Origin: Thermoplasmata archaeon
GTDB lineage: Archaea; Thermoplasmatota; Thermoplasmata; Lutacidiplasmatales; UBA184
Assembly (NCBI GenBank): GCA_030039135.1
Contig: JASHQN010000096.1
Span: forward strand, 1 to 6,658
Direction: 5' to 3'
Length of the DNA: 6,658 nucleotides
Below the pieces are notes generated by a model. The model was not told the DNA's origin. It ran no database searches and was given only the letters and a program-made list of their open reading frames with translations. How positions within the stretch are numbered: position 1 is the first letter of the stretch; each line of letters opens with the position of its first letter. Shown here one piece after another: positions 1 to 6,658 of the stretch. The position numbers and the translations under genes are program-made.

Positions 1-3000
1 CCGTCAACGCGACCGTGGGCCTCGCCACGGGTACCATCCGTGGCGTCGTGCGGACAGCGTCCGGCGCCGTCGCGTCGGGCGCGGTCGTCACCTTGGGGAA
101 CAGCTCGGGCGTCGTGGTCAGCAACGTGGCCGCCGCGAACGGCTCCTACCGTCTCACGGGCTACGGCGGTGGCAACTACACGCTGGGCGCGTCGCTGCCG
201 GGCACGACCCTCCGCTCCGCCGGCGTCCCGGTCGTAAGCGTCAACGAGAGCTCGAAGTTCGAGGTGAACCTCACGATCGAGCCGACGGTCAGCGTCAGCA
301 TCGCCGTCAGCGCGAGCGGAGCTCCCGCGGCCGGCATCCCGATCCGCGTCAGCCCGCAGCCCGAGTTCGCGAACTCCTCCGTTCTCCCGCTGGCCGCGCT
401 TGCGTCGGCGGCGAACGCTTCGATGATCGCGCTCACCGGGGCCAACGGGGTCGCGTCGGTCGCCCTGCCGTACGGCAACTACTCGCTCTCGGCCGTCGGA
501 TACATCGCGGGCCGGCTCTATGCGGGCAGCGCCCTCGTCAGCGCTCCGGCCGGGAGCCTCGCGAACTCGGTGGCGCTCGGTCTCTCGCCCGCGGTCTCAC
601 TCTCGGGAACGGTCGCTCCGGTCGGAACGTTCACCTCGACGACGCGCGTCGCCGTCATCGCGTACGCCGCCGACGGCACGCCCACCTACGCATGGGCCGT
701 GAACGGCACGTTCCGATTCTACCTGCCGAGCGGAACCTACAGTCTCCTCGCGCTCCAAGGCGTGACGAGCGGATCCGGTACGCTCTACGCCGCGCTCCAG
801 TCGGTGAGCCTGTCGAGCCCGACGACGGCCTCGCTCTCGCCCTCGACCGCGGTGAGCGCCCGATTCGTGGTCGGCGCTACATTCCCGAAGGCGACGGTCC
901 CGGCCGCCGGGGCTCAGGTGACGATCACCGCCGGTAGTTCGGGACCGGCGGTGACCGCGTTCGCGTCCGCGAACGGCACCACGGTCGCGTTCGTTCCCGA
1001 AGTGGTCCCGACCCCGGCGACCTCGTACTGCCTCGCGGTCCGCGCACCCGGCTTCTCGCCGACGAGCGAGTGCGGAATCTCACCCAGCGGTATCGCGGCC
1101 CTCAGCCGGGTGCCGCTCACGCTCGCTCCGGTCAGCGTGAGCGTCCGCGTGCTCGGAGGGCCTGCGGGGGCGGTCTACGTCAACGCGACCGGCACGAGTC
1201 CGGGAGCGACCGGCCGGACCCTCTACGGAGGCTCTCCGCTCACGTTCACGGCGACCGCCGGCACGTACTCGTTCACCGGCTGGGCGCCCACCTCCAACGT
1301 CTCCGTCCTCTACCGCGAGACCGCAACCGTCAACGTGACGGTTCCGCTCGGGGCGGCCAGCGAAACCGTCACGCTGCGCCTCGCCGTGCAGCGCAATTCG
1401 ACCGGAACGCTCGCTCTACCCTCGGGCGGAAAGGCCGCGCTCGCGACCGTCGGGCTCTCCTCGGCCTCGTTCAACGCGACCGTGAACGGCACGGCGTTCA
1501 CGTCGAGCGGGTTCTACGCCCCGGCGGGCAACTACTCCGCGTACGCCTCGATCACCGTGGGCGGAACCGCCTATGCGCAGCTGCAGTTCGTCACCATCGG
1601 ACCGAACGGGAAGGTGACCCCGAAGGTGACCGTGTCCGCCGCCGCGGTGACGGTGAACGGCACGCTCGAGGCCACCTCGGGTGCCGTGCTGGCCGTCAGC
1701 ACTCCCGTCGCGTTGGTCGCGTCCTCGGGCGCGCTCGCGACGACGCAGGCGATCGGCGGGAACTTCACGGTCGAACTTCCCGCCGGCGCCGCGTACGGGA
1801 TCCGCGCCTCGGCCACGACGACCGAGGTCGGGACCGCCGGTTCCTACCTGGTGCACTGGGTCGCGAGCCCGAGCGCGAGCTGCCCGGCGACCGCGGGTGC
1901 GGCACTGTGCGCGGTCCCGATGGTGCCGACCACGCAGCTCGTCTGGCTCAACGGGACCCTCTCGGCACCGGGCGTTCCGGGTCCGATCTCGGGCACGGTC
2001 CGCCTCACGGGCCCTTCGCCGTACGATAACGTCACGACCGTCTCGGCGACCAACGGTACGTTCTCGGTGCAGCTGCTGCCCGGGACCTACTCCGTCTACG
2101 TGGCAGGTGGGGGCGCCTCCTCCCCTCTCGCCGCGCTGGTCACGGAGGCCGTTTCGCTGGAGACCGTGAACCCTGTCGGGATCACCCTGTCGCCCTCGTG
2201 GACGGTCACGGTCACGGCCGCTGCGCCCACCGCTGCCTCCCCGTTGTTAGGTCCCGCCAACGTGACGCTGTCGAACGCCGTCGGGGCACGGATCGCCTAC
2301 CCCGGGGTCGTCGTGGGTGCCGGAGTCTCGCTCGCCCTCCCGCTCGGTACCTACACCGCGACGGCCGACTCGTTCGGCGCGCCGTTCGGCGTGCCCAGCC
2401 CCGCCTCCGCGACCGCTCCGGTCACGGTCGCGCACGGCAACGTCGCGGTCGGCCTCGCGCTTTCCTACGTGTACAGCTACAGCGCCAGCGCGACGATCGC
2501 GGGCGCGAACTCGACGACCGTGACCTCGCCGGGAAGCGCGACGTTTTCCTTCGCGGTTCGCAACACCGGCAACGCGCCGCTCGCGATCCACCCCGTGGGC
2601 AGCCCCGCGAACTGGGGGTTCACGTTCTCGTTCGCGAACGCGACGATCCTCCCCGGATCGGCGCCGCTGGCCGGTAGCGTCGCCATCTCCGTACCGTCCC
2701 TCACGAGCACGCTCCACCCACCGGTCGTCCTCGCGTTCGCCGTCGGGAACGGATCGACCGTCGCGAGCGTCACCCCGACCGTCGCGATCGTCCCGTACTA
2801 CGGTGTCTCCGTCGGGGCCCGCGTCTCCTCCGCCGCTCAGGTGGGGACCGGAACCGTCCGGGTCCCGTTCTACGTCACCAACGACGGCAACGTGCCGGAG
2901 ACGGTCGCGCTCTCCGTGGTCGACCTTCCGCGCGTCAACGGTCTCGGTTGGACCGCCAGCTTCCGCTCGACGTCCGCCGAGCTGCCGAGCGCGACCGCCT

Positions 3001-3338
3001 CGCTGGCCCCCTACGCGAACTCGACGTTCTTCCTGCAGTTGAACGCGACCGCGCCGGTCTTCGTTCCACCGGGGGAGGTGACGGTCCAGGCTTCGGTCAT
3101 GAACCAGAGCGGGGCCTACCAGGCCGCCGCGGAGCTCCCCGTTCCGATCGCCACGTTGAAGAGCCCGACCGTCACGCCCACTCCCGCGGTCCCCGTCACC
3201 GGTCCTTCGGTCTCGACCGGCCCGAGCGGCCTACCGGATTGGGTGGTCCCGCTCGTCTCGTTCGTGCCGGCGATCGCCCTGGTGGTCGGCGTGATCACCT
3301 ACCGCTGGTGGAGGACCCGGCGGTGGACCCGTCGATGA
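1..3338 (+). CDS. Large repeat-containing cell-surface protein, C-terminally membrane-anchored (5' partial)
   Basis: The frame is open to the left edge (first whole codon at 3, reading V-N-A-T), so the true start and any signal peptide lie outside; the GTG at 15 is not a convincing start. At least 1,111 residues are visible. About nine beta-rich units recur every ~90 residues, each with a hairpin of the type NGTFxVxLPxGTYS; they resemble carboxypeptidase regulatory-like (transthyretin/Ig-like) domains. Two NEW3-like Ig domains follow (about 2466-2793 and 2796-3150, with RNTGNAP and TNDGNVPE turns), then a Pro/Thr/Ser-rich stalk (3144-3237), one hydrophobic helix (about 3240-3300) and an Arg/Trp tail, giving an outside-facing ectodomain. 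Thirty N-x-S/T sequons and only four cysteines are present; acidic and lysine residues are very rare. No catalytic motif is visible, so a structural, adhesive or S-layer-associated role is inferred. It ends in an ATGA overlap with the next surface gene. Confidence -1.
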   Translation, partial: VNATVGLATGTIRGVVRTASGAVASGAVVTLGNSSGVVVSNVAAANGSYRLTGYGGGNYTLGASLPGTTLRSAGVPVVSVNESSKFEVNLTIEPTVSVSIAVSASGAPAAGIPIRVSPQPEFANSSVLPLAALASAANASMIALTGANGVASVALPYGNYSLSAVGYIAGRLYAGSALVSAPAGSLANSVALGLSPAVSLSGTVAPVGTFTSTTRVAVIAYAADGTPTYAWAVNGTFRFYLPSGTYSLLALQGVTSGSGTLYAALQSVSLSSPTTASLSPSTAVSARFVVGATFPKATVPAAGAQVTITAGSSGPAVTAFASANGTTVAFVPEVVPTPATSYCLAVRAPGFSPTSECGISPSGIAALSRVPLTLAPVSVSVRVLGGPAGAVYVNATGTSPGATGRTLYGGSPLTFTATAGTYSFTGWAPTSNVSVLYRETATVNVTVPLGAASETVTLRLAVQRNSTGTLALPSGGKAALATVGLSSASFNATVNGTAFTSSGFYAPAGNYSAYASITVGGTAYAQLQFVTIGPNGKVTPKVTVSAAAVTVNGTLEATSGAVLAVSTPVALVASSGALATTQAIGGNFTVELPAGAAYGIRASATTTEVGTAGSYLVHWVASPSASCPATAGAALCAVPMVPTTQLVWLNGTLSAPGVPGPISGTVRLTGPSPYDNVTTVSATNGTFSVQLLPGTYSVYVAGGGASSPLAALVTEAVSLETVNPVGITLSPSWTVTVTAAAPTAASPLLGPANVTLSNAVGARIAYPGVVVGAGVSLALPLGTYTATADSFGAPFGVPSPASATAPVTVAHGNVAVGLALSYVYSYSASATIAGANSTTVTSPGSATFSFAVRNTGNAPLAIHPVGSPANWGFTFSFANATILPGSAPLAGSVAISVPSLTSTLHPPVVLAFAVGNGSTVASVTPTVAIVPYYGVSVGARVSSAAQVGTGTVRVPFYVTNDGNVPETVALSVVDLPRVNGLGWTASFRSTSAELPSATASLAPYANSTFFLQLNATAPVFVPPGEVTVQASVMNQSGAYQAAAELPVPIATLKSPTVTPTPAVPVTGPSVSTGPSGLPDWVVPLVSFVPAIALVVGVITYRWWRTRRWTRR
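138..2412 (+). repeat. Nine degenerate ~90-residue protein repeat units in the surface protein
   Basis: The signature hairpin (Asn-Gly or Gly-Gly, a short beta strand, Leu-Pro-x-Gly, then Tyr-Ser/Thr) begins at nucleotides 138, 444, 702, 972, 1230, 1485, 1755, 2052 and 2316. The spacings are 306, 258, 270, 258, 255, 270, 297 and 264 bases, averaging about 91 codons. Clear examples are NGTFRFYLPSGTYSLLA (702), NGTFSVQLLPGTYSVYV (2052) and GNFTVELPAGAAYGIRA (from 1758). The repetition is clear in protein but not as near-identical DNA, so these are old, diverged duplications, unlikely to recombine or slip. Unit 4 (972) is the least regular and carries an extra cysteine pair. Exact domain boundaries are not resolved by eye. 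Confidence -1.
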
Positions 3339-4159
3339 CCGTCCTCCGCGCGATCGCCCTCGTGACGATCCTCGTGCTGTCCAGCGTGATAGGGCTGGGG
3401 GCGAGCGGACTCGCGAGCGCGGCCCCGGTCCGACCGGCCACCGCCCCCGCGGTCACCGGCAATATTTCGGGCCCGTCCGTGATGGCCTACCACGGCGCGG
3501 CGACGATCTTCATCAACGGTACGGGCGGGCCGGCGATCGCACCGAACGGGACGCGGATCGGGAACCTCAGCTGGTACGCGAAGCTCTCCGCGTCGAACCT
3601 CACCGGAATCTCGCTCAGCCCGAGCTCGTACAACTTCACCGGGACCGGCCCATCGACCGCTGCGCTCACGGTGGGGAACATCACCGAGCAGCTGTCGATC
3701 ACGATCGACATCACCTCTCGCTACCAATCGCAGAACGCCTCCACCAACCGCACGCTCCTGGTCAACATCGTCCAGCCGTACGTCTGGGCGTTCGAGCTCG
3801 TCGCCACCTCGTCGGTGACCGTCCTGCCGTTCAACCTCACGATCCTCCTGGACGGAGGTGCGGTGGGCACGCTGAAGATCCCGACGATCACCTCGGGGTC
3901 GTCGTACAACGCGAGCTTCAGCTACCCGACCGTGGGTCTCTCGAGCGGCTGGCACACGTTCAGCGCGTCGCTCGCGAACGAACACGGCCTCGTCCGGTTC
4001 TCGAACGGCACGACGTCGCTTTCCGCCTCGTTCTACGTGCCGGGATCCCCGCCGAGCTACACGTTGTGGTACGTCGCGGGCGCCGTCGCGTTTTTCGGGG
4101 CCATCTTTATATTCCTCACCCGGGTCGCCGCGCGCCGACGGAACCCCTCGAAGAAGTGA
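3335..4159 (+). CDS. Secreted, C-terminally anchored surface glycoprotein with CARDB/Ig-like domain (274 aa)
   Basis: The ATG at 3335 overlaps the stop of the upstream gene as ATGA and begins a classic signal peptide: Met-Thr-Val-Leu-Arg, a hydrophobic core to about residue 28, and a small-residue cleavage region near ASA-AP (29-31). The frame stays open further upstream to 2948, but that part overlaps the first gene and lacks these features. The ectodomain (about 31-240) is beta-rich; residues ~150-235, with LLDGG, a small-residue linker and GWHTFSASL, look like a CARDB-type Ig domain. Twelve of the fifteen asparagines are in N-x-S/T sequons. One membrane helix (about 243-262) is followed by Arg-Val-Ala-Ala-Arg-Arg-Arg, so the topology matches the first protein. 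A GGTG at 3322-3325 may serve as ribosome binding site, or translation may be coupled. No enzymatic motif is seen. I infer a partner of the larger protein at the cell surface; family assignment is tentative. Confidence -1.
   Translation: MTVLRAIALVTILVLSSVIGLGASGLASAAPVRPATAPAVTGNISGPSVMAYHGAATIFINGTGGPAIAPNGTRIGNLSWYAKLSASNLTGISLSPSSYNFTGTGPSTAALTVGNITEQLSITIDITSRYQSQNASTNRTLLVNIVQPYVWAFELVATSSVTVLPFNLTILLDGGAVGTLKIPTITSGSSYNASFSYPTVGLSSGWHTFSASLANEHGLVRFSNGTTSLSASFYVPGSPPSYTLWYVAGAVAFFGAIFIFLTRVAARRRNPSKK
4106..4113 (+). promoter_or_regulatory. Candidate TATA box inside the second surface gene, for the zinc-ribbon/EF-1beta genes
   Basis: TTTATATT is the longest uninterrupted A/T run I found in this G+C-rich window and fits the archaeal TATA consensus. 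Archaeal transcription usually starts about 25 bases downstream, here near 4135-4140, which leaves a leader of roughly 30 bases before the ATG at 4170. It lies over the codons TTT-ATA-TTC of the membrane helix of the upstream gene. No convincing purine-rich BRE precedes it (the flank is GGGGCCATC), and Phe/Ile codons in a membrane helix could create the run by chance. Confidence -1.
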
Positions 4160-4169
4160 CGGACGAACC

Positions 4170-4346
4170 ATGATGGCGGCGCGGGTCGAGCTGCGATGTA
4201 CGTCGTGCGGCCGGGCCGTCCCCGCGAAGGGCGCGGTCCAGTTTCCATGCCCGCAGTGCAGCGACGCGGTGATCGGTCGTTGCGCGCGGTGCCGGGACCA
4301 GAGCGTCGGCTACGTGTGCCCGAAGTGCGGTTTCAGCGGGCCGTAG
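4170..4346 (+). CDS. Small zinc-ribbon protein, COG2888/DUF1610-like (58 aa), predicted translation-associated
   Basis: The 58 residues contain four Cys-x-x-Cys knuckles: C10-C13, C27-C30, C38-C41 and C50-C53, the last reading CPKCGF. That is enough for two zinc sites in a protein with little else. The size, the four-knuckle layout and the position directly before elongation factor 1-beta match the archaeal Zn-ribbon family described as a predicted RNA-binding protein with a translation role; the roughly 59-residue Haloferax protein HVO_2753 is of this type. Function here is inferred from family and context. Two ATGs are adjacent (4170 and 4173); I take the first. A GTGA at 4156-4159, overlapping the upstream stop, is a weak Shine-Dalgarno candidate. 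The gap to the upstream gene is 10 nt and to the EF-1beta start 8 nt, so the two small genes are very probably cotranscribed. Confidence -1.
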   Translation: MMAARVELRCTSCGRAVPAKGAVQFPCPQCSDAVIGRCARCRDQSVGYVCPKCGFSGP

Positions 4347-4354
4347 GGGTCGCG

Positions 4355-4621
4355 ATGGCAAAGGTCGCCGTGCTGTTCCGGCTGATGCCCCACGGGGTCG
4401 AGACGGACCTCCGCGAGATCGCGCAACGGATCCCGACCGCTATCCCGGTGGGCGTGACGATCCGGGGGATGCAGGTCAAGGACATCGCCTACGGCCTCCG
4501 CTCGCTCCTCGTGAGCGTCGTGATGGACGACACCGGGGGCATCCTCGAGTCGACGGAGCAGGCGCTCGCGAAGGTACCCCACGTCGAATCGGTCGAAGTG
4601 ATGGAAGAGGGACTGCTCTGA
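4355..4621 (+). CDS. ef1b: Archaeal translation elongation factor 1-beta (aEF-1beta, 88 aa)
   Basis: This is the guanine nucleotide exchange factor that recharges elongation factor 1-alpha with GTP in the cytoplasm. The archaeal form is a single ferredoxin-like alpha/beta domain of about 90 residues, equal to the C-terminal exchange domain of the eukaryotic factor, and the 88 residues here fit. Visible features are the first strand VAVLFRLMP (4-12), the helix with EIAQRIP (21-27), the central VKDIAYGLRSLLVSVVMDD stretch (41-59) typical of the family, and the closing VESVEV strand (77-82). I place the start at the ATG at 4355, which gives the standard N-terminus and follows the zinc-ribbon stop by 8 nt. 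The frame is open to an ATG at 4196, but that would overlap the zinc-ribbon gene and add residues unlike the family. A GGGGT at 4347-4350 lies close to the start. The identification is secure. Confidence -1.
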   Translation: MAKVAVLFRLMPHGVETDLREIAQRIPTAIPVGVTIRGMQVKDIAYGLRSLLVSVVMDDTGGILESTEQALAKVPHVESVEVMEEGLL

Positions 4622-4627
4622 GAGCAG
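4613..4627 (+). other. Perfect 6-bp hairpin with the EF-1beta stop codon as its loop
   Basis: CTGCTC (4613-4618) and GAGCAG (4622-4627) are exact reverse complements, and the three-base loop is the TGA stop of EF-1beta. The palindromic CCGGCCGGCC follows at 4628-4637, immediately before the GTG start of the next gene. There is no T-tract, so it does not look like a typical terminator. An effect on coupling or RNA processing between the genes is possible but unproven; chance is a fair alternative. Confidence -1.
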
Positions 4628-4637
4628 CCGGCCGGCC

Positions 4638-5621
4638 GTGGACCTGTTCACCCACGTCCTGGTCGCCTACCTGATCACCTTCGGGATCGTCGGCTTCCAT
4701 ACCCAGTACCTCGCCGCCGGCGCGCTCGCGGGAGGGCTCCCCGACGCCGACGCGCTCCTCTTCCCCCTCGCGCGTCGATTCCCCATCCTGCGGCACCACG
4801 GGATCACGCATTCGATCTTCGGCGTCACGGTGCTCGCGCTCGCCGGGGCGCTCATCGCGCCGTTCCTGGCCGCGGGCTCGCCGTGGATCTACTTCGTCGT
4901 GATGGAGATCGGCGGGCTCTCCCACGTCGCCGAGGACGGCTTCACGAACTTCTCCGTTCCTCCGCTCCTGCCGTTCTCCCAGCGTCAGGTGCACTTGGAC
5001 GCCGACCGGGCGATCAACTTCGCCACGCTCGTGTTCTCGGTCGCGTCGTTCTACGTCCTCCTCGGCGTCGAGCGCAACCACGTCGCCTTCCCGATCTACC
5101 TGTTCACGCTCTACGCCCTCACCGCGTTCTTCGCCGCGTACTTCGCCCTCCGCCTTGCCGCTCGGATCCATCTTGAGCGGCGGCGGGGCTCGCTCGCGCC
5201 GAACGCGGCGATCGTGCCGACCGGGAACCCGCTCCGCTGGGTGATCCTGAGCGAGGAGGTCGGCGGAGGCCGGGTCCGGACGACCTGGGAGCGGTACGTC
5301 CTCGGGCGCGGTGTGGTCGACGGCCCTCACTCGGTCGAAGCCCCGATCGACGCGCCTGCGCACGCCGGTCCGCCCACGTCGGCGTTCGAGGCGCTCAGCT
5401 GGTCGTACGGCCTCGCCCGCCGCGCGAGCCGCATGATCGAGTCGACCTACCACTTCGGCGAGGCGTTCCGTGCCGCCACCGGCGAGTGGGAGGCGGTCTG
5501 GTACTCCCTCGAGTTCACGGCGTTCGGCCGATCGGCCGCAGTCCGGGTCCGCTTCCCTTCCGGGGGCGCGCCGCCCGAAGTGAAGTCCACGTTCTATCGC
5601 CCTCGCGAGCGGATCCTGTAG
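4638..5621 (+). CDS. Membrane-bound metal-dependent hydrolase, DUF457/YdjM-like family (327 aa)
   Basis: The N-terminal start MDLFTHVLVAYLI is characteristic of DUF457 proteins and supports the GTG at 4638. Family-type putative metal ligands are visible: H6, the PDAD motif (D36, D38), the RHHGITHS motif (H54, H58), and H96 with D100 in SHVAEDG. Four or five hydrophobic segments are apparent (about 7-20, 62-79, 82-93, 127-143 and 150-174). The remaining ~150 residues are soluble and rich in Trp/Tyr/Arg. The length of 327 is close to that of longer family members such as Bacillus YfhP. Substrate and reaction are unknown even for well-known members; the hydrolase label comes from the metal-ligand pattern. 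No clear Shine-Dalgarno sequence precedes the start, which lies 16 nt after the EF-1beta stop and just behind a hairpin, so coupled translation is plausible. It converges on the minus-strand reductase gene. Confidence -1.
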   Translation: MDLFTHVLVAYLITFGIVGFHTQYLAAGALAGGLPDADALLFPLARRFPILRHHGITHSIFGVTVLALAGALIAPFLAAGSPWIYFVVMEIGGLSHVAEDGFTNFSVPPLLPFSQRQVHLDADRAINFATLVFSVASFYVLLGVERNHVAFPIYLFTLYALTAFFAAYFALRLAARIHLERRRGSLAPNAAIVPTGNPLRWVILSEEVGGGRVRTTWERYVLGRGVVDGPHSVEAPIDAPAHAGPPTSAFEALSWSYGLARRASRMIESTYHFGEAFRAATGEWEAVWYSLEFTAFGRSAAVRVRFPSGGAPPEVKSTFYRPRERIL

Positions 5622-5647
5622 GGCCCCTCGATCGCGGAGAGGAGTGC

Positions 5648-5674
5648 CCGCCGGGGGCGGCTCCCCTCAGGGGA
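5648..5674. terminator. Two short hairpins in the convergent gap, weak bidirectional terminator candidate
   Basis: CCGCC-GGG-GGCGG (5648-5660) is a perfect 5-bp stem. Directly beside it, TCCCC-TCA-GGGGA (5662-5674) is a second 5-bp stem whose loop is the stop codon of the minus-strand reductase. They fall in and at the edge of the 45-nt gap between two converging genes, where transcripts from both sides should end. Archaeal termination normally relies on T-rich tracts, and none is present on either strand, so the assignment is weak. Confidence -1.
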
Positions 5675-6518
5675 TCTCGCCCGGGTTCCACTGCGTGACG
5701 CGCTGCCCTGCCGCCAGAGCGTCGAGCGCTCGCATCGCTTCTGGCGACAGCTCGAAATCGAAGACCTTCGCGTTCTCGACGATCCGCTCGCGGTGGGTCG
5801 ATTTTGGTATCTCGACGACGTGGTGCTGGAGGCCCCAGCGGATCAGTACCTGCGCGGGGCTGCGGCCGACCGCCCGGGCGATCGCCCCGATCCGCGGGTC
5901 GTCGAGCCAGCGGTTCCGGGTGAGGGGGCTGTAGGCCTCCAGCTGGATCTTGTGCCGCGCGCAGTACTCGAGCAGGTCGGGGTCGTAGACGAACGGATGG
6001 AACTCGACCTGGTTGACGGCCGGCACCAGCGCCGAGCGGGTCCGGATCTCCTCGATGTGGCGGATCGTGTAGTTGCTCACCCCGACGGCGCGGCAGAGGC
6101 CCTCCGAGCGCAGGTCCTCGAGCGCGCGCCAGGACCCGAGACGGTCCTCGGGGGATTTCGCCCGGGGCCAGTGGATCAGGTAGAGGTCGACGTACTCGAG
6201 ACCGAGGCGCTTCAAGCTCTCGGATAACGCCCGGCGCGCGCGGGCATAGCCGTGGTCGGTGTACCAGAGCTTCGTCGTGACGAACACCTCGTGCCGCGCG
6301 AGCCCGCTCGCACGGATCGCCTCGCCGACGTCCGCCTCGTTCCCGTACAACGTGGCCGTGTCGATCAACCGGTACCCGGCCTCGAGCGCCCACGCCACGG
6401 CGTTTCGAGTCGTCGGGCCCGGCTCGGTCTGGAACACGCCGAGCCCGAGCACGGGGATCGCAGGTCCCTGGTTCAGCCGCACCCGGCTCGCGAGGTCGCG
6501 GAGTGGGAACTCCGTCAT
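5667..6518 (-). CDS. NADPH-dependent aldo/keto reductase (283 aa)
   Basis: This is a soluble TIM-barrel oxidoreductase that reduces aldehydes or ketones to alcohols with a nicotinamide cofactor. The catalytic tetrad is complete: D53 and Y58 in the signature GYRLIDTATLYGNEADVG, K83 in TTKLW, and H116 in LIHWPR. Cofactor-pocket features include GVSNY (146-150), Q170 in VNQVEFHP, SPL (197-199), and IPKSTHRERIVEN (237-249), whose basic residues usually favour NADPH. The length is normal for the 2,5-diketo-gluconate reductase-like group of aldo/keto reductases, but the natural substrate cannot be read from sequence. The start MTEFPLRDL leads directly into the family's RVRLNQGPAIPVLGLG strand. GGAG lies about 6 nt upstream, and the ATG overlaps the stop of the preceding minus-strand gene as ATGA, suggesting an operon read from the right. 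No truncation or frameshift is seen. Confidence -1.
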   Translation of the reverse strand: MTEFPLRDLASRVRLNQGPAIPVLGLGVFQTEPGPTTRNAVAWALEAGYRLIDTATLYGNEADVGEAIRASGLARHEVFVTTKLWYTDHGYARARRALSESLKRLGLEYVDLYLIHWPRAKSPEDRLGSWRALEDLRSEGLCRAVGVSNYTIRHIEEIRTRSALVPAVNQVEFHPFVYDPDLLEYCARHKIQLEAYSPLTRNRWLDDPRIGAIARAVGRSPAQVLIRWGLQHHVVEIPKSTHRERIVENAKVFDFELSPEAMRALDALAAGQRVTQWNPGEIP

Positions 6519-6658
6519 CGGGCGCTCCGATCCACGGAGGCCCGTCCCGCCGGGGGCGGTGCGCGGAACCGGCTCCCCATGCCCCGGGCCCGGAGCCGCT
6601 CGTCGTAGCCCCTCAGCTGTGATTCGTGCTCGGGACAGAGCGAGAACGTGCGCCAGAG
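6515..6658 (-). CDS. 3' end of an unidentified minus-strand gene upstream of the aldo/keto reductase (partial)
   Basis: Reading leftward from the window edge, an open frame gives 47 residues and stops at TGA (6517-6515), sharing ATGA with the reductase start. The visible end has LWRTFSLCPEHESQLRGYDERLRARG followed by a Pro/Arg/Ala-rich tail. Confidence 0.5.
   Translation of the reverse strand, partial: LWRTFSLCPEHESQLRGYDERLRARGMGSRFRAPPPAGRASVDRSAR

Overview
The window reads as ordinary, gene-dense archaeal chromosome of high G+C (roughly two thirds by eye, with most third codon positions G or C). The archaeal call rests on three things seen together: a short stand-alone elongation factor 1-beta (88 aa), the four-CxxC zinc-ribbon gene that typically precedes it in archaea, and two surface proteins crowded with N-glycosylation sequons. 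The surface proteins are strikingly poor in charged residues, which argues against a haloarchaeon. A high-G+C Thermoplasmatota-like lineage is my best guess, but that is inference and no marker gene here settles it.

Layout, left to right. (1) Positions 1-3338, plus strand: the 3' part of a very large cell-surface protein with about nine ~90-residue carboxypeptidase-regulatory-like beta-sandwich units, two NEW3-like Ig domains, a Pro/Thr/Ser stalk, one C-terminal membrane helix and an Arg-rich tail. Its start is off the window. (2) 3335-4159: a smaller surface protein with signal peptide, Ig/CARDB-like ectodomain and C-terminal anchor, joined to the first gene by an ATGA stop/start overlap. 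(3) 4170-4346 and 4355-4621: a 58-aa zinc ribbon and elongation factor 1-beta. (4) 4638-5621: a DUF457/YdjM-type membrane-bound metal-dependent hydrolase. (5) After a 45-nt convergent gap, on the minus strand: a complete aldo/keto reductase (5667-6518) preceded by the 3' end of an unidentified gene (6515-6658), again with an ATGA overlap.

The five plus-strand genes are packed with gaps of -4, 10, 8 and 16 nt, so they could be read through as one transcript. The longest uninterrupted A/T run I found (4106-4113, TTTATATT) lies in the 3' end of the second surface gene, at a sensible distance to act as a TATA box for the zinc-ribbon/EF-1beta pair. This would let the translation genes be expressed independently of the surface genes. 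No gene is left out in stretches above 300 bases; non-coding space totals well under 100 bases.

I found no CRISPR array, RNA gene, insertion sequence or defence system. The most interesting material is the tandem pair of glycoprotein-like, charge-depleted surface proteins. Smaller oddities are the internal TATA-like element and two stop codons that sit exactly in the loops of short perfect hairpins.
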